A stretch of DNA of 64,000 nt from Hepsetus odoe (taxonomy: Eukaryota; Chordata; Actinopteri; Characiformes; Hepsetidae), in contig CM029370.1 in the NCBI GenBank assembly GCA_017165825.1, positions 20,984,222-21,048,221 of the forward strand, read 5' to 3'. The notes below the pieces were generated by a model, which worked only from the letters and a program-made list of their open reading frames with translations, was not told the DNA's origin and did no database searches. How positions within the stretch are numbered: the stretch's first letter is position 1; every line of letters starts with the position of its first letter. Shown piece after piece: positions 48,577-62,507 of the stretch. The translations under genes were made by a program, and so were the position numbers.

Positions 48577-51500
48577 TAATGAAAATAAATTGTGCACTAG
48601 GATTGGCAGAAAATGCCATATTTCATGATGTTTTCTGTAGAGAATGTGTGCTTATCTACACTTAGAATATCAACAAAACATGCAGTTTGACTAGGAGTGT
48701 TTGTGACTGTATGACGATAAGAATTTCTTTATAAATGTATCTACAGAACTAAAACTGTTCTATAAAACTAACCAAAACTAACAAAAACTACAAACTCAGT
48801 TTTGTTGATGAATCACGCTGAAACTGGTGCTGAATTAACCTAAATCAAAATGTTCAACCAGCAGCATATGAGTGTGTTAGACCATTGTGTAATACTCAAA
48901 GATATTTGAAAACTGCTTTAAGAACATGGTCATGTTCTGGATTAAATGAGCTCAGGTACTGAAGTTGGGCCACTAGGACAAGATCACAGATGGCACTCTA
49001 ACCCATCCCAACATAATGATTATGATGATTTGATACTACTCTATTACTTCAGAGAGAAAAATCTTTTCCATTCCTATCCACTCCAACAGCAGGGAGTACC
49101 CTCTAGCAAACATTTCCAGGATCTACTTGTATGCAGACCTAGATCCTATATGGGGAACGTTTATGTTTATCTGTGTACAGTGTTTTTTTCATTTTCATTT
49201 TTTCATTTCATTATGACATAAAATTCAATCATGGGTGCATCCAGTAACTGAACATCCTTAAAAAACTAGGATCTAGAGTCTGTGAAATTGCTGCAGAATC
49301 TCTGTTCTGCTTGTGGCTGTGGTTGAAGAGCAAGATTTTACAGAGGACTTCAGGAATTATGGAAAACCTATTACCTGCAAAGCAGAACAGAGAATCAGCA
49401 GAATTTGTCAAACAACTGACACTGGGAAATTCTTCAAATGTGAATATAAAGCTTAATGACCTCCAGAAATGGTGCATAGGAAGTGAAAAAACGAAACTAT
49501 TCTCAAATGATGGGTTTTTCCTTTCAGAAAATGCAGGCACGGTTTTTAAATCTATTTTGACACTAATGTGTAGGGGGAAAAACAGACCTCTTTGTCTGTG
49601 TTCCCAGGCTTTCATTTTGATGGCTTTGAAGTGAGGGAACATGTTTATATCTGTGAGTCGGTCTTTCCTGGCCTTTGGGAGAGTTGATCTGCTATTGCTA
49701 AGATAATTGCTGAAAATTAAACACATTTCCTATTCACCTCAAACAAAGTCCTTTGATTGCTGAGTTGACTTCAAAGGATGTAAGCTTGCTGATGAACAAT
49801 AAAAGAGGCACAGCAGAAGCTCCAGAGAAACTGTAATAAGAGGAACTTGAAGACTGGTACTATGAGTCTGGATGTACATCGCTGGGCTCTTTTACAACTG
49901 CACATAACTAGTCTATAGAATATTCTTGTAACCTTTATTATTTTTTTAAACAAGCACGGCGGTCTTGATGACACTAATCCTATCATGCATCAGAGTCAAT
50001 ACCCAAAGAGCATATATATTTCTGCTGCCACATTATTATATTAGTGAAATCAATTTTATCAGTATAAAGAATGGAACATGTTAACTTTCCTCACATTGTG
50101 TTTGTGTGAGGTGGTGGTGGTGGTGTTATAGTGGGTACCTGTTTATTATTGCTCAACAGTGAGTCATATCCTTAAGCTTTGATCCGTATCTTTTTATTTT
50201 GAAGCAAATGTGTGCGAGACTCTGCAGTTGCATATTTTTACTGTGAGCAAGGTCAGGTGAGTGTTTGTTTTGAGTCAGATTTAGAGTCGATCTGTTTTCA
50301 ATGGAATCATCTTGTGATAAATGATTTAGCTAGTGTACAATAAGTGGACAAAAGAGATTTAGAGATTTTGTCAGGATCTGTGCATATCTTTGGAAATGGC
50401 TTTCCAGGGGTTAAACTTCGAACCATTGCTAAAGTAAGAAGCACTTCCACCCCTAGATGTAGTGTCTTTTCAAAATACATTTTACATCACAAAAGGCTCT
50501 ATGATAATAACAATATAACAATGTTGCTGCATTCTAGAAACTAGGCATGTCCTTTTAAGAACTTCCCCTGAAGTCCACAGAATTGTAATACAAAACATGA
50601 CTGTGAGAAAATATGTTATCTGAGAAATGGCATGTACTATACAGAGGAGCATTTTGTTACTCAGATTTTGCTCTTTGATGGCTCAGGATGCTTAATGGTG
50701 ATTCTAATGAAACTCCTTTAAAAAGTAGCATGGGAAAAAAAGAGAGGGAGGAAATGAAAGGTAAAGGAGAGATGAAGCATTTGTTGCACATGAACATCAG
50801 CCTTTTGTGCATTATTGAATCTGAGTGTGTGTGATTTTAATGAGCTCTCTACTAAACCGCAAGAGGAGATACATGTGAGATTACTGGGGTCTTTTGCTCA
50901 GGCAAAATTTATGAGCAAAAGGTGAATTAAGTAAAAGACTCCTTTGTCTTTCCATCAAAGCTTATTGTTGCCTGGGAGAAACTACAGGTTTGAAGATGTA
51001 TTTTACCCAATTATACTACATGAATATTTTCTTACATGCATTACTGCATGCACATGTGAACACATTTCCAACAAGACTAGGCTGATTTATCTTAAATAAA
51101 AAATCTTAAATAAAACATACAAAGCCCCCAAAAATCTATCATTTTGAAAAAGTTTATTCTCTCCATAAATTTTGAGGGACTCAAAAATTTCTGTGTCAGA
51201 CACGGCAGGAAAATCCTTTTAATACTTCCTTATGTTGCCATGGCATTTTCCCTGCCAATGTAATTGGACATGAGATGTCATGGTGTCAAGCAACGTCCTT
51301 ATTTATCAAGTTTCTGTTGAAACAAATCGACTCCCTCTTTCAGTTTGGGACAGGTTTATCAGCAGGTGTCTGGTGGCTGCAAAAGCCATGTTGATTATTA
51401 AGCAGAGGTAAAGCACTAAAATTTATCAGCTCTGCCTGTCACCGCATTGTAATTTCATGTCATGCTGGTGCCAAGAGTGTTTTGTCACCCCTGGAATTCT

Positions 51501-52020
51501 GCATAAATCTCAAAGGTGAACACACATTTCTCATGAAAAGAGATAGAGGAAGAAAAACAGCAGTGTACAGTTATGCTAGTACTTGGTTAGAATGGCAGAC
51601 TGTTCTTGCACTCCCAGAGGGAGCTGTTGTTTCCACTTGGCCAGTAAGTGACAGCAAAGCTGACTAATATTGCACAGGACTGGCATGCAGGCTAGTCACC
51701 ATGTGGCTCTTAGCAGTGAATGCTCCGTAACAACTTTTGCTATTGTTCATGTTTATGGAGTTGGCTCTCTCTTTATGTTATACAATGTCTCACTGAATAG
51801 ACTTCACCATCTTGCTTTTCACTCTGTGCTCACCAAGGCCATGTGATGGAAAGACATTTCAGACAATCAACCTTCACTGAGTATCAATGAACTGTTCTAA
51901 CAACACATGGACACCTTGGAAAGGACAAAATGAATTCTTGCACTTTGTTTGAAAGTTATAGAAGTACTCTTAATGATGCAAAAATAGGTCTTTATAGTCA
52001 TTTTACAGTAGACACATGGT
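48577..52020. other. Gene-free region
   Basis: No gene recognised. Open frames on both strands overlap at 49229-49726 but match nothing I know. Confidence 0.5.
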
Positions 52021-52240
52021 TTGAATCCACTTCTGGGGCATAATGGGAAGATCATGGGTTCAAATCACAGACCATTTCGTTGCCCTGACCTTGAGCAAGG
52101 TACCATTCCTATTGCTGCTCGCAGTGCTGGATGTAGCTGCCCCTTGCTACATATTTGTATGTGTTAAAAGCAGAGAATGCATTTTGTTGTGGTTCGCCGT
52201 GTGTGTTTCACAATGACAAATAGTCACTTTCACTTTAAGG
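52021..52240 (+). repeat. SINE of the second type, head degenerate
   Basis: CATGGGTTCAAATCAC (box B-like), CCTTGAGCAAGGTACCATTC, a body with TTGTTGTGGTTCGCCGTGTG and a CACTTT end align with the copy at 32803-33067. Confidence 0.75.
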
Positions 52241-55200
52241 CAAGCTTTTCATTAACTACTTTTGTAAGCGATGTGCAAAGGTATAGCAGTTGAATAACCT
52301 CACCATCATATAATAGTCCAATAACAATTAAAGATCTCCCCCAGAACCACATGTCCAAGCTAAAAACCAAGCAGGAACCTTTGTTTTTAAGGATGTATTG
52401 GCACATTACATAGGATTTCATCACTGAATAATTTAATTCAGTTCAATTTCACATCCACATCCACCCTGCAATTGCACAATAGTAACTTTTTTCATATCTG
52501 GGTGATGAACTACATTCTTGCCATTTCTTTAATGAAGCGCCTTAAGATTCAATCCAACTTAATCTCCCTTCCCCATCATGTGCAATCTTGAAATCTTGAT
52601 TAAACAGTAAAAGAAAATCTTCTCACATTTAATCTAAGTAGATCTAGATAACACCATCATCACTTCCCCACTAGCCAAAGGTCTATCATTAGGCAAATTT
52701 CACTGCTCTGCTACAAAACAGATGTAATGACACTCTCTTAGCAGACAGGCTAGCACAGATGTCTGAGCTGGCACCCGTGGGCTTCAGCCTCTGATGAGCT
52801 ACCGCTCATTATGAGCAAAGGGGTGAGGGCCAGTTGATATATTATTCAGCAAAGAGTTTATCCATTCACCCAGCTGAAATGGCACTACATGAGAGAGATT
52901 TCCTCAACTCATCTGCATAGAGAAATGGGAGGCACCATTAAGTTATAGGTGAGCTAGAAAGGTGCCAGAAGAAGGATGTCTTTATTGCTTATCGGCACCT
53001 TAGACATAAAAGGTTTCTTATTGACAACAATACATTTTTACAAGTAGGCTAATGAAAGACTTACCAAATGAACAAGAACTAGAGTTGGTCACTGGCTCCC
53101 TCTCTGTGGACATTTTCCAGTGGGTGTAATTCTTACCAACATCTTGGCTTCGCTTTGAAGAAATGTTGATCTCTTCACAGTGCAAGAAAGAAATGATTGG
53201 GTTTATTGCTTCGAAATTTTATTTGTCAAAGAAGTTGATGTATTCAGTCCTGTCGCCAACAAAATCAATTCTGATAAGTAGCTACTTATGCAAAAAAAAT
53301 GCTTGGTGAAATTTTGGCACATATGATTCAAAAGGCCCTTCATATTTTTACCAGTCTTCTATTGGCCTTTGACAGGCATCTGGCACACTGTATGGATTTG
53401 GCTTGAATGACAGCACAAGCCGTTCAGAGGAGCATTACGGTTCATTAGCATTCGGTGACATTTTCCCATGTGCCCAGGAAACAGGAGCAGGCATGTAAAC
53501 AAAGAGCCATTGCCAACCACAGCAAGGAGAGCGGAGAACATAATGTAATGTAAAATGACATTGTACATTGAACTGGTTACTAGGAGTGCATTTTAATAGA
53601 GATCGGAGGTCAATCTCAGTTCTGTTGCAACAAGAACCGAGGGAGATAAGAGAGAAGGGAGTGAAAAGGTGAGTGTGAAAGTATGGAATTTAAAAGTTCA
53701 TATCAGAGAGAGGTTATCATGGTAAACTGTGTATTGCCTGTGAAGTAAACCTGACTGGAGACTTGTGCCAAAGGCAAAACAATTCAATAAGGCTGGCTTT
53801 CCCCCTGGGTTAGGATGAGTTTTAGACTGGCACTAACTCTGGAAAGCTCTCCTTCGAGAAGCAAAAAGTGCACAAAAATACACAAGATGTCAATAACGTT
53901 CAAGCACACAGGGCCTATAAAACCAAGAAAACTGCACAACCTATGCTGTCATTTTTTGTGATTTCATAGTAGCTTTCAAAAATAGAGGCATTATGAAAAA
54001 AGGACTACTAGTCTGTCTCTCTGTTTCCATGGTTACATGCCCAGATTTTTTCTTTTCTGTATTCAAAGAAGGGATAAAAAACATCAAATGGACGCACAGC
54101 AAATGGAAGTTGACTGGCCTGATATTGACCTATTTCTGAAACACCTTTTCTGTGTTGTAATGGATTCTGACATTCATTAGGCACATGAAAAAGCAATTGG
54201 GGAAAAATAACAGAGTGTTCTTTAAGCAAGCAAAGGTAAGGTATTTAGTGACGTATGACCTAAGGTTTTCCAAGGTTATGCCACAAACAACACTTAACAT
54301 CACACCAAACTCTCTGTAATCGTGCTAATTCTGTCCATTCTCCCTGTCTGTACCACATCCTACCTCGCATCCAACACTAACTTTAAATAAGTGCTTAGGT
54401 TTATAAGGTTATATAAGGTGAGTTAACTGAGGCAGTCATTTCCCTGTAACTAGAAAAGATCAGAAAGCCTACTGACTCCAAATGCACTGCTGCTTCAAAA
54501 CCATTGACTTGTATTATTATTTTTTTTTTTTTAGCAAGTAAAGGGAAAGCTGTGAAAATGAGTAACTGTAGTAAATGACCATACACGACAGATTTAGGAG
54601 TAAGGGAATGAATGAAAAAAGAAGCTGGCATATTTTTTCATTGTCTTTTTTTGTTCCTTAAGGCTCACTTATACAGTTTGTGTGTTTTGATCTTCCAGTT
54701 AATTTTATTTTTATACTTCTTTTGAATACAGACCATTATCTTTTTGAGTTTAATGATTTTGTTGCTGCATATTTAGGGCATATGACATACAGAATGTATG
54801 TGGCCTCTGTTCTGATCCCTTGCCCTGTATTTGACCTCATTCAGAAATGAGTTCAGCCTAAAGCATGGATAGGCTGAGCTTTGCTGCATATTTCCCATGT
54901 GTGGGCTGTGGAGAAAATTAAAACTAACAAGTTTTATTAGTTTACATAATATGTCATATTTACATTTTACATATTTTCACAAAGCAATATGTTATGTGTC
55001 CAGTAGTACAATGTTTTGTGCTGATAATCTTTAAATCTTAGGATTCTGAATTAAGTCAGTAATGATATTTTATAAGGCTGACATAATCATTCTTAAAATC
55101 TATTTATTTTTTTCATTCATATGTAGAGAAGGTTGAACCTACAAGCTTAAGAAATTGGTTGATAAATTGTACTATATTTAAAAATGTATCTTTGTCTTTC

Positions 55201-55759
55201 TAAATTTTGTATTATATGCACTGTGTCATGACTAAATATGTCAGTGTACTCTCACAAATTTCACACTAAAAAAGTAAATGCAACACCGTAAAAGAAACCC
55301 CAAGATGCTAAAGTGTTTCTCCAATAAGCTCTGCTATTGCCATAACCATTAGCACTTTAGTGTCCCACCAGGCTCTGTCCATATAACACCCGCAACACCC
55401 AATATTTGTGCTCTTTCTCACATCCAAAAACAGGGTGCATGTCTGTGAAAAGTTACAGAACAAGCATCAGTAAGACCACAGGGACCAAGAGTTCATTGCC
55501 ACAAGCTGGACTCAGGAGTAACACGTTCAAAAACAGTCACTAGTCACAGTAATGTTCCCTAATCTGATAAGAGTCCGGTATTATTAACTATTTACCAAGT
55601 GGCAAAGAGCCAAAGGATGTTGATTGTGATGGACTTTGGAACTAAATCAGACCTCCATAAGATTGCTTACCTGTATACCTTTAGTTTATTGTGGCTGCTA
55701 CATCTTCAAACATTTAACACCTCCTGTGGGCCTACAAAATTATTCAGAGATACACAGAT
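52241..55759. other. Gene-free region
   Basis: Nothing recognised. Confidence 0.5.
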
Positions 55760-55860
55760 CATACAACGCACCACAACAAAATGCAGTGGAGCAGCGGGCA
55801 GCTATTTATCCAGCCCCCGGGAGCACTCTTGGGGTATGGTCCTTTGCACAAAGAACACCA
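55760..55860 (-). repeat. SINE body fragment
   Basis: GAGCAGCGGGCAGCTATTTA followed by CCAGCCCCCGGGAGCA resembles, in reverse, the middle of fish SINEs of the second type. No head or duplication seen. Confidence 0.45.
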
Positions 55861-58800
55861 CTGCATTCGTTATAATGTTTAAGTTATGTGCATCTGACAA
55901 ATTGAAGTGGTTTGCAGGGCAAAGTGATGGAAGCATGTAAACTAGTATTTAAATGTTTGATTTTTAGAACAACAAGGCAAATTCTTTGTTAGGTACAAGT
56001 CCAGGCTTCCTTATCCACGGGTCCAAGAGAGCTATAATAACTTCACCCTTGAGGGGTGGGCCCCTCACCCTTTTCCACAGTGCAGTGCTAGACAGCAGAA
56101 TTAGCAGGAAGCATTCTCCTACAAGTGCATTATGCCGTCCATGCCTGTTGTTGCCATAGCGGCAGTTTCAGATGGCCTTCCCTAACCAGGAGAAAGATTG
56201 TACTGGCCCTTACCCTTCAAGCTGTGATGGGGACTCCAAGTTAGTGCCTGATACTGGAGATGACTAAAGTGAAGATTGAGAGGAAGAAACTGTGTCCACA
56301 ATTAAGAGCAGAGCCTCAGAAAATACAAATATTTACAAGATACCTGTTCAATCAATCAAATCTAGGTAACTTGACAATCCAGTAAACACAATTAAAGTAT
56401 ATTATTTATCCCTAAATAAGAACAAAGACCTAAATTAATGCATACATGTCCAGTTATACATTTAAATGAACAGAATGTAATATTAAAAATCTAATTTAGA
56501 AATTTGTTAGTTTATAAAAAGTCACTATATATAACAAAAATGTTTGCAATCATTTTAAACTATTGAATGGCAATTTCTGTGTCAGCATGTGCATGTTCAT
56601 TTCATTATGCAAATAACATATCATGTGAAATATACTGCCAAACTAATATAAAATACCTGTTTTTTTTATTATTTTATCATTAGTTGCAGGGATGGCACAA
56701 AAATAGGTGATAAATCCAAAGAAATACATCAAAAAGAAGCCTAAACAGAGCACAAATCAGAGTACAATGATGAGATGTCAGTACAGGAGGCTGAGTTAAT
56801 ACACTTTTTCCAGAATGAATAAAAACTGTTTTGTTGGTTACAGAGAACGTATATGCACATAAAAGCAATAAAGGACCATATGCTGCTATCAGTATTAATA
56901 GCTGTTGATTAGCATCATTCACCAAGAAGAACTTATATAACAGCAACTAAAAAGCCCTTCTCTTAATTACAGACATTATAAGCAACTGAACATCCTTCTG
57001 AATGAATATGGTCCAAAGAATTTAGCAATAATTTTTAACCATATCAGTGTCAGATCTAATATCCTTGCACGTTCACAGCTTACTGTTCTCTGTTACACTG
57101 AATGGGAAGGATTTCAGAATCGTGATCATGAAACTTGATAATGAAACTCCCAGATAGATATGGTGAATTATTTTCCACTGTTATTTCATCTCAGCTTAAA
57201 TCAGTGACCTCAAAATACATTCAAATGCAACATTTTAGCCATCATACATGTTTTAGTACCATCTAAATGGCTAAAATGTACATTTGAAATGAAGTCTTTT
57301 GAAACTTTTTAACTTTGATGCAGCACAGCTGATGTAGCAGTCATAAACATAATTTGCAAAGTAGGCAAACAAACATCAAAGTCTTTTTAATAGGTTTGTG
57401 CATGTCGCATTGAGGTAACAGGTTTTTGGCCTTATACCAGAGTCTTGGCTTTAAACCCAGATTTGAGTTCCAGCTATATTTCTGCAAGGGATAGCTGATA
57501 AATATCCTGGCAACCCTTTCCTCCAGATGCTTTGCTTTTAATGCCTGATGAGTTTTAAAGTGTCCCCATCATTTTGCTTTTGTCCTTCATGAATTAAGGG
57601 AATACTTGAATGTTTGGCACAAAATACATTTATCATAAAAACACATGTACACTTTATACACAATACCAAATACATAGCAGACATGAGTTGATCACTAATC
57701 ATTTGTCTGGGAATTTTAAGCAAAATGCCATGTCGATATGCTGCTAAGATAAACAGAGCAGGGAACCTTTTTCTGTGCTGATACATAAAGGCAGCAAAGG
57801 TTCAGTATTACTTAATAATAGCAACATGACAATAGCATGTGAAGCAGGGGGTTATGGGCATGGATATCCCCAGGTACAACATTGGTGGGCTGCTGTTCAG
57901 TTGTAAACTGAATGCTGTACACCTTCCCTCCAGGACCATAAGTAAAGAAGCTTCATGCATCAAAATAGTTCTTGAATAAACTAAAATGGGTGAACAGTAA
58001 CAGCATAATTGGTGGCCATTTCACGTTGTCCTACAGCGATAAATAAACCATTATGTGATCTGATGAATTTGGCAGCGATAATGCAATTACTAAGTGAAAT
58101 GGAAAGCCATCACTTAAGTTTCTGTTTTTAGAATGTAATTGTGTAAGGGCAAAAGACTGCATTTTGTCTTCTGTGATGCTTGAAAATGGCTTTGAGTCGT
58201 CATAGGGAATGCACACTGGAAAAATGTCTCTGAAATGGCCTTTGGACAGATGCCATTATGTGTGTAAAAATTAGTTTATCATGTCCTGTAATGACTGTGG
58301 ATCATTGTGCTCTGGTTTGTTCACATCTTTTACATGTATTGTAACTGTTTCCTAACACACCTATTGTACACTGCATATACCAGGACATATATGTGACTCA
58401 GTCTGTCAAAACCAAGGCTATAGAGGCCTATGATGAAACTAAATGCCTTTTCCCCATTGCTTTCTTTTTTTTTTGAACTCTTCTTCAATTAGGGAGGGAT
58501 AAATGAGTTTAGAGATCTCCTCTTCAAAAACATGTATATGTAAACACACATTGGTTACATCTCTTTACATGTAACCGACAAAACTATTGGCTGTGGAGCT
58601 TTCACAGATTCACAGAGGCAAAGCCACAAGAACGTACATGTGAAGTTTCTGCTACAGTAATAAAACCAAAAGTCAACATACATTTTAATCGTCAGAATCT
58701 TCAGGGAGCACGAGACTATTTTAACAGAGGCAGCATACCCAGGAGAATAATGCTGAGTATGCATTACAGATGCATTCAGATGAATCATCATCAGATGATT

Positions 58801-60772
58801 CTGAACTTAAACTCTAAATCTCTGCATACTTGGCTTTGTAAGAGGAAAGTCACATATATGAATTAATACTGCATTTTAAACACTGAACCCTAAATCTTGT
58901 GCTTCCCGTATTCATACATAAACATCTCATATAAACCTCAATTAACAGAGCCTTTTTTACATATACAAGTTATACATTTACCAAACTGACTTATTCAATA
59001 TGTTTCTGGCCATTTCGATATTTTTAGCAATGCAAGGGAGACGACAAGATTTAAAGAAAGTTAAAAGTCATAACAGTTTAACATAAAAATAAGAAACAAG
59101 ACACAGCTCCTCAAAACATTTTTTTTTTCATAACCAACTATATACGTAAATGTTCTTTTCATTTGTTTTCCTTTTTTACAACATGTTTTAAAAACCAGCT
59201 GGTTATGGATACTCTCAGGTAGATTTTTCCACAGTTTATGTTCACAGTTTGTGTAAAATCAGAGAAACATTCTCGCTAGAGTAATAAAATATTATTATAA
59301 TTATTAATATCTTTTTCTTTCAGAATGTACATTGTTCAGTATATAAATGGCAGAGGCATGGGAAGGGACAGTAGGCCTTTTTTGATACAGGCTTTGTCAC
59401 CTGTCAGTTATCTTCTTGGTGGTCTACTATTGGGTTTACTGTACTAAGGCCCACTTAAGGAGACTCTAAAGCAATGAATGCAGCAGCCCACTGTTTCTCT
59501 GTGTGGCATTCCAGCCAGTAATCAGTGTCCTGTATTTTTCCCAGTACAGCACAACTGTTATGTTGCAGTCTGCAGGCAGCCATGGAGAAGAGGCGTCTTT
59601 GCTCTCGTCGTGGCAATGGCTACCTATGATATGAAGGACCTTATCTAGGCCCACCTACGAGCTGGAACAGGCTGTTCACCAACAGGCTGATGTGCTGACA
59701 TCTGGGGCCATCGTTGATCTCCATTGAAATGGTTGTGCCATTCAAATCAGCACTTGAAGGAGCAAAATAAACGTGTATAAAATAGCCCATCAGTGACATT
59801 AAAAACATTGACATTGGTGTTAACGGCCAGGCTCACAATTCTGTTAATAATCTGAAGGCACTTCGTATTTCATGGCAGAAAGTGGCACTGATTATGTCAC
59901 TTTTCTGGAAGTGGAGAACAGAGGAGGAGAGGAAATGCTGATGCTCCTTCTTCATCATCATCTTCTTCACCTTCGATAGCCCCCCACACTCCATGGCCTT
60001 CTGCCTCAGGTCTCTGTGTGTTGTCTTCGCCTCCTTACCTCCCTCTCCTATAAACTTTTGCTCTTACTGACCTCTGACCTGGTCTCCTAACCCCTGGCCT
60101 GCCCCTAGCACAGTGTTGTGAAATCATAATAGGCAGCTGCTCAGGTAGGGATATAAAGCAGATGTTTTTTGTTTGTTTGTTTGCTTCGCCACAGCATATA
60201 TTTTAACACATGGGTTCTAAAGCACCAAGCCAAAAGAGAAAGGTAAAATCCTGTGGTTAACTGAAGATTGAGGGGTGGAGAAAGAACTAATGAGATCTGA
60301 GTATATGATGAAGGACAGAAAGGATGACACACTGAAAGGTGTTCATAGTAAAGCGCTAGAGGAGACTGCCATCACTTTTTATCTCCTCTTTTCTTTTAAA
60401 TGAGCTTTTTACTGCCAGCTGGCAAAGTTGTCCTTGTGCTTTACAAACTGTCTGCATGAGAGCCCCTCCTGATGAGCCTTTCCTCCTGGACAAGTCACTT
60501 TCGTTGGTAAAGCGCACTCGTCCCAGGTCCCGCGCGCATCTTTTTGAAACATTGTTTGCAGATTGTTTTCAACAGAATCTGTTTACGAATCCTTATTACT
60601 ATTTTGTATTGGGTTCTTCCTTTTTTCAAGATTTTTAGTTAGTGATAATCCATGCCGAGCCAGTGCCATGTTCCTCTCAGCAATCTGAATGTATGACTCT
60701 TTGGTGATTATATATTAAGGGGACAGGGACACAGACTCGGATGCTGTCATCAGTCTTGACACAACCAGGTGG
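55861..60772. other. Spacer including the unresolved mdga2 3' UTR
   Basis: The high-coordinate part must contain the mdga2 3' UTR (minus strand, below 60773). I found no AATAAA on the minus strand in 57.5-60.77 kb, only ATTAAA variants (for example near 58683), so the transcript end is not assigned. No other gene recognised. Confidence 0.45.
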
Positions 60773-60889
60773 TCACCTCTGACCTCGAAACAGTGTGAGA
60801 GCCAGGGTGGTGCATAACGGCCATATATGCGCCACCCTATATGGAGCCTTCGATCTGATATCTAATAACAAGTGAGAGAGAGGGAGAGA

Positions 60890-60978
<89 letters not shown>

Positions 60979-62507
60979 AAAGAAACTTTTTGTGGGTGAT
61001 AAAAAAGTAACAATTTGGGACTATAATTAAGTTCTTTTATGTTGAAATTATGTTTAATTGTTAAATTATATTGAATTAATTGCATTTGCATGACAGGCAT
61101 TTGCAATGATCTTTAGTGAATAGAAATATTTTTTTTTTTGGCTGATTCATGACCACTCCTAGTACTATTGCTGAAAATAGCAAAGGCAGCCCATTTAGCC
61201 ACCCCATTTGCTCATGGATTTCACCAGAGATTAAACTGTGAGGAACAAAATACTTACTTCCCTGTCAATAGCGCTGTAAATTCCAGACCATTACCTGTCT
61301 TGCCTTTCATTTTCTCTCACTGTTTGTCCCCAAGTGCAATTACAGAACTCTGCAAGGAACTGATAGCACTCACACATTATGGGCTAGTTACTATGGTGAT
61401 GCATATATATTACATACGATTGGATGGAGGGTCAGGACACTCCCCCTCTTCAAGAGTAACATCATCAATAGCGATGTCTCCCTCAATTCCAGGACCCCGG
61501 ATGCCTTCAAAGATCACCTGTGTAAAGGCATGGAAAAAGAGCACAAACAAAGATAAACACCAGAACAGAGCCTCATATGCATTAACAGAAAACCAAAAAT
61601 GCACCTTTCAGTGCACCTTAACAGTTAATTAGAGACCTTTTATAATAAGCCTGGATCAAAAGTATCTTGAGTTTGCACTGATCCTAGGAAGAGATTGAAG
61701 AAATATGTAACAAGTGCTAAAATGCACCTCAGATCAGAGAAAATGTAATCTAGAATGTGTGCAATGTGGTTTATGCTTTTGCTTTTCAAATACTATTGCT
61801 CTGTCTTTTCATTTTTTGAAAGAACTATTCACATGACCTCTAAAAGTGTGCACTGATATCTGGCACAAAGATGTTTGTGTTTAATCATTAAAAATCCATT
61901 ACATAACTCAAAGCATTCTTTGATCAGTATATGTTGTGTGGCAGGGTCTTCTGAAAGAGGCCACTGATATCAGGGAATATTATCCCCAAGACAGGATTTA
62001 CTTGGTCTGTGACAATGTTAAGTGGTGTTGTAAATATCAACCTAATGGTATTTTGTACTTCTTTTTTAAGTGTTGGTCAAATATATGGCTTCAGATTAAA
62101 TCATTCACATTCTCTAATGTATAACAGCTGCTTTTACTAAAGAGCTGTACACCAGTACTCCAGAAACGATGCATTACTATTTATTTTATTTAAGTTTAAT
62201 GATTTTAATCTACCTTAATTTTGTTTTTTTTAAGTTTTCATTTATTTTGATATATTTGGAAGTTACTACTCAGTACCTCTGCTTAGAAGAACTGATAGTC
62301 TGGTTCTAGTGAAGTTATCTTTTGCTTTTTAAGTAAATGACACAGCATACCGCTGATGTTCTGATGCGCTCACCTGGAAGGAGGAAGTGGGGTGGATGCT
62401 GATTTTGGCCTGTCTCCATCGATCCCCCTGATTACCACTGAGTGACCAGACTGGTCCAGCATCTGAAGTAGACTGGCCTTTCTGCTTCATAAATGCATTC
62501 AAAGTGC
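60773..62507 (-). CDS. mdga2: MAM domain-containing GPI-anchor protein 2, C-terminal three exons
   Basis: Coding exons on the minus strand are 62374-62507, 61418-61517 and 60773-60861. Splice sites are GT-AG, and the phases agree (one base left by the second exon, two supplied by the third), giving 106 residues to a stop. The first two encode the end of a MAM domain: VWSLSGNQGDRWRQAKISIH, then VIFEGIRGPGIEGDIAIDDV and the closing Cys in EEGEC. The last exon gives a short hydrophobic tail (VAHIWPLCTTLALTLF) ending RGQR, as expected for a GPI-attachment signal removed in the ER. MDGA proteins bind neuroligins on the neuronal surface and limit synapse formation (family knowledge). The Ig, FN3 and first MAM exons lie right of the window. 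The paralogue choice (2 rather than 1) rests on sequence feel and on proximity to prpf39/fkbp3, which share human chromosome 14q21 with MDGA2. Confidence 0.85.
60873..60976 (+). repeat. GA microsatellite abutting a splice acceptor
   Basis: About 52 GA dinucleotides with a few GGGA/ACAG interruptions. On the minus strand this is a CT tract that ends ten bases before the AG of the mdga2 terminal exon acceptor (60862-60863). Confidence 0.95.

Noticed and set aside
59640..59760. Candidate mdga2 terminal exon (minus, reading CQHISLLVNSLFQLV then stop)
   Set aside because: The acceptor gives the wrong phase for the preferred donor, and the exon at 60773-60861 fits both phase and the VHIW-type ending better.
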